Below are positions 61,693 to 64,000 of a stretch of DNA of 64,000 nucleotides, one piece after another. The first letter of the stretch is position 1, and every line of letters starts with the position of its first letter. The notes under the pieces were generated by a model. The model worked only from the letters and a program-made list of their open reading frames with translations. It was not told the DNA's origin and made no database searches. The position numbers and the translations under genes were made by a program. The DNA is from Neoceratodus forsteri (lineage: Eukaryota; Chordata; Ceratodontiformes; Ceratodontidae): assembly GCA_016271365.2 (NCBI GenBank), contig CM028131.1, positions 173,294,501-173,358,500 of the forward strand, written 5' to 3'.

Positions 61693-62007
61693 CTATTTTT
61701 TCTGTATGAGAAGCCCTTTTACACTCGTCTCCTGCTTGCAGGCAGAATTCTCCATTTTACAAGCAATATACTCACTTTTCAAAACAGATATCCTATTTAG
61801 ATCAGCATCAAAACAATTAAACAATGTTGCAATTAATAATCCTTCAGGATCATTGGTACCATTTTTCAATGCCCCATAATGGGCAATGATGTCCGCTAAA
61901 GGGCTAGCATTGGATTCTGCTGCCTCAGCAAAATCAAACCAACGACTGTTAGCAGTTTGGCTTGTTAAGGCATCCAGCCTCAACTCAGAACTGATATATT
62001 TAAACAC
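61693..62007 (-). pseudogene. N-terminal part of the gag-position frame
   Basis: A 104-codon frame starting soon after the leader, with WFDFAEAAESNASPLADIIA, then DPEGLLIATLFNCFDADLNR and a cysteine-containing helical tail. A predicted helix continues towards the frame at 60,381-61,616 after a break. It contains no domain I can name. Start chosen at the first methionine after the leader repeats. Confidence 0.45.
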
Positions 62008-62070
62008 GTCATATAAGATAAGAAACCCTTAGCTGTCTGTCGATCAAAAACTTTATTTGCAACCAAAGTT

Positions 62071-62752
62071 CATGACAGGACACAAACAGTTTTTGGCGTA
62101 AGTGGACTCCTAGATGAGTATAAACCCATTAGGATTTGAATCCACAAGAAAGCAATCTATATGTCTGTTTGTATCCCTTTACAGCTGTGTTCCCACAGAG
62201 AAAGAATAGGGGAAAAAATAGATTAAAAAAACTCATTACACAGAGATTGAATATCTGCCAGGAGATTGTTTTGTCTGCACTGTGGAACACATAACAGACC
62301 GAAAAAAGTTAAACAGAAGACACTTTTTTAATTGTTTGTTACTGGTGATTTTTCACCAATTGTTTTAATTTACAGAGGAAATTAAAATTAAACTTGGCAA
62401 ACATCCAGACTCTTGACAAGACACAAACAGCCTTTAGCGTATGTGGACTCCTAGATGAGTATATACTCATTAGGATTTGAATCCACAAGAACGCAGTCTA
62501 TATGTTCATTTTGGATCCCTTTATAGCTGTGTTCCACAGAGAAAGAATAGGAAAAAAAATCAAAAATAAAATAACTCATTACACAGAAATTGAATATCTG
62601 CCAAGAGGTGGTTTTGTCTGCACTGTGGAACACACAACAGACTGAAACATTAAACATTAAGACACTTTCAGTTGCTTGTTACTGGTGATTTCTCACCCAG
62701 TGTTTTAATTTACAGAGGAAATTAAAATGAAACTTGCCAAAAACATCCAGAC
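62071..62752 (-). repeat. 341-bp tandem duplication in the retroviral leader
   Basis: catgacaggacacaaacag (62,071) and cttgacaagacacaaacag (62,412) begin two copies that run in parallel: gtggactcctagatgagtat, cattaggatttgaatccaca, attgaatatctgcca, gtttgtctgcactgtggaac and ttaatttacagaggaaatta appear in both, each ending in acatccagactc. The copies lie between the primer binding site and the first gag-position methionine, where packaging signals and splice donors are expected. Confidence 0.93.
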
Positions 62753-62769
62753 TCCATTCGCGGTCACCA
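62753..62769 (-). promoter_or_regulatory. primer binding site
   Basis: The minus strand reads tggtgaccgcgaatgga, three bases after the LTR end (aaca, then taa). It begins with TGG, complementary to the CCA end of a tRNA. The implied tRNA 3' end (tccattcgcggtcacca) is closest, among those I know, to tRNA-Arg; a few differences remain, so the tRNA call is tentative. Confidence 0.7.
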
Positions 62770-62772
62770 TTA

Positions 62773-63737
62773 TGTTGTCTAAACACTCTTGGTGTGTAGG
62801 GTAAACAATAAAAATAGTAATAATACAGCTTCTTGTGTCTCAGAGTCTGCCAAGAAACATTTGTAAACAAGCAAGGAGTACTAATAAAGTTTATTATACT
62901 GCTTACGCCAAGCATGTGACAAAGAAAATCACAAGGGAGATGGGTTTCTTACCATTCTCCTGAAGAATGTACATAATCTCCAGGATTGTAGATATTAAGT
63001 TCTCTAAGATCTTGTTCTATCTCTCCCCGCACTCTAGCACTCTGCCCTTCTAGAGAAACTATAGTGGGTTGCAGACAGCTAAATACTACAGATAACAGCA
63101 TAGCAACAGGGATTACAACATAGTTACAGATATGAGAAACAATATGTATTGATCCTAAGTCATTCTCCATTGGAGAATGACTTAGACAGAATTACTGATG
63201 AGTATCATATGAGACAGAATATGCTTCCATTAGCATTATAGCTTGGACAAAAGAAATGCTGACAGTTTAAACTACTTGCGGCATTTCTAGCTTACATACA
63301 GTATAAAACATTAGACATAACAAAAGCCTTCTGTCTCTGTCAGCTTGCTTAGACAAAGAGAACTGATGACAGGGCACTATTTTACGTGCCATATCAGAAT
63401 GTAAAACATACTACATATAATTATATGAGACTATAAGTATACAATAATCACTGATGATCCCTCTGAGTCATCTTATCAGTGATTAGGTAGATTATATATG
63501 GAATATCTATAAAAGACAAACAAAATCTAGATAAATGTATTATAGTGAGGTATAATAAATCATGCATGACAAAATTAGCATATCTTAGCAGCAAAGCACA
63601 TTCCTAGCACCCATGCTTATATGACGTGTACTCATATCTACAATGTTAGTGCAAAATAGCAGTATCACAGTACAATAGACCAGGAAAGCAGTGTGAGGTG
63701 TATGTGGGATGATAGGGGGCATAACCCAGGTGTAACA
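62773..63737 (-). repeat. 5' LTR of the endogenous retrovirus
   Basis: On the minus strand it starts tgttacacctgggttatgcc (63,737) and ends tttagacaaca (62,773), a proper TGTT...AACA pair. A polyadenylation signal aataaa lies on the minus strand at 62,890-62,895, about 120 bases from the LTR end, as expected for the R region. The matching site in the 3' LTR is mutated. It holds the conserved palindrome at 63,155-63,185 and a second inverted repeat (aatcactgat ... atcagtgatt, about 63,446-63,484). Confidence 0.93.
63155..63185. promoter_or_regulatory. 14-bp palindrome in the 5' LTR
   Basis: ctaagtcattctcc, loop att, ggagaatgacttag. It is identical in the arms to the 3' LTR copy at 53,990-54,022 even though the surrounding LTR has diverged by about 6%. 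Confidence 0.75.
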
Positions 63738-64000
63738 GTCCCTCTTGTCCCACTGGGCACACTAGACACATGCTTAAGATGTGTGTATCTCTGCATGCCT
63801 CTCCACGCATGCGGAGTCATGTGCCCTGCACAAGCTCGCCTGGCTCACTGGGCACTGCACTAATGTAGTCCGTGACCCAGAAGTGGCTTCCCAGTGTCAC
63901 AGAGCACACTGTAGTATCTAGTTCTACTTTGGGATATTTCAGCCTTCAAAAGCCTCCCTTCTAGCCTCCAGCGGGTACAGATCCCACTCCTCCACCTCTA
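63738..64000. other. flank to the right of the provirus
   Basis: It starts with gtcc, the candidate target duplication. The sequence is GC-richer than the provirus, with tgggcac and gtcacagagcacact motifs. No gene or element is recognised. Confidence 0.4.

Larger units (their letters stand above)
53589..63737 (-). mobile_element. endogenous retrovirus, class I-like, decayed provirus
   Basis: Two direct repeats of 999 and 965 bp flank about 8.2 kb and have retroviral signals in the right places for minus-strand transcription: primer binding site next to the right LTR, polypurine tract next to the left LTR. The order along the minus strand is LTR, leader, gag-position frame, pol remnant (connection, RNase H, integrase), env-position region, LTR. 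Candidate 4-bp target duplications (gtcc at 63,738 and atcc at 53,585) differ at one base. Over a 327-base stretch I count about 19 differences between LTRs (~6%), so the insertion is not recent. All reading frames are broken, and protease and the reverse transcriptase core were not found. Confidence 0.9.

Overview
The window looks like a repeat-dominated piece of a large vertebrate genome. I recognise no host protein-coding gene. The mix of V-SINE-like SINEs, CR1- and L2-type LINEs, a hAT-type non-autonomous transposon and a retrovirus with class I (gamma/epsilon-like) polymerase features suggests a sarcopterygian. A lungfish is my best guess because V-SINEs are classically reported from fishes including lungfish; an amphibian such as a caecilian is the alternative. 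This is inference, since no host gene fixes the species.

Region 1 (about 50-32,533) is one uninterrupted head-to-tail satellite with a 60-bp monomer, roughly 525-540 copies, all in one orientation, and both array edges lie inside the window. It has nested higher-order structure: local amplification of single monomers, a 300-bp doubling, a unit of about 1.9 kb present three times, a unit of about 3.6 kb at the left, and a segmental duplication of about 15.5 kb whose junction can be placed near 19,815. A tRNA-derived SINE caught in the array occurs twice (11,901 and 27,685) and shows that the large duplication came after the SINE insertion. Because the monomer is 60 bases (20 codons), one minus-strand frame stays open for long stretches. 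These open frames are by-products of the repeat, not genes.

Region 2 (32,538-48,590) is ordinary repeat-rich intergenic DNA. A 739-bp hAT-type element with a perfect 8-bp target duplication sits in the last degenerate satellite monomer. Further right are a long hairpin/foldback at 34,679-34,818, decayed CR1 and L2 LINE pieces, a candidate 6.4-kb element bounded by about 95-bp inverted repeats (37,613-44,014), microsatellites and local duplications.

Region 3 (48,592-53,336) is a decayed minus-strand LINE with ORF1 (zinc-binding start and SGNH-esterase-like part), endonuclease and the start of reverse transcriptase. A plus-strand CR1 LINE (about 50,141-51,854) interrupts its ORF1 esterase domain.

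Region 4 (53,589-63,737) is a complete-outline but decayed endogenous retrovirus on the minus strand. It has two LTRs with TG...CA ends, a primer binding site, a leader with a 341-bp tandem duplication, a gag-position coiled-coil reading frame, a pol remnant (connection, RNase H, integrase) that appears to lack protease and the reverse transcriptase core, an unrecognised env-position region, a V-SINE insertion and a polypurine tract. The last 263 bases are unassigned flank.
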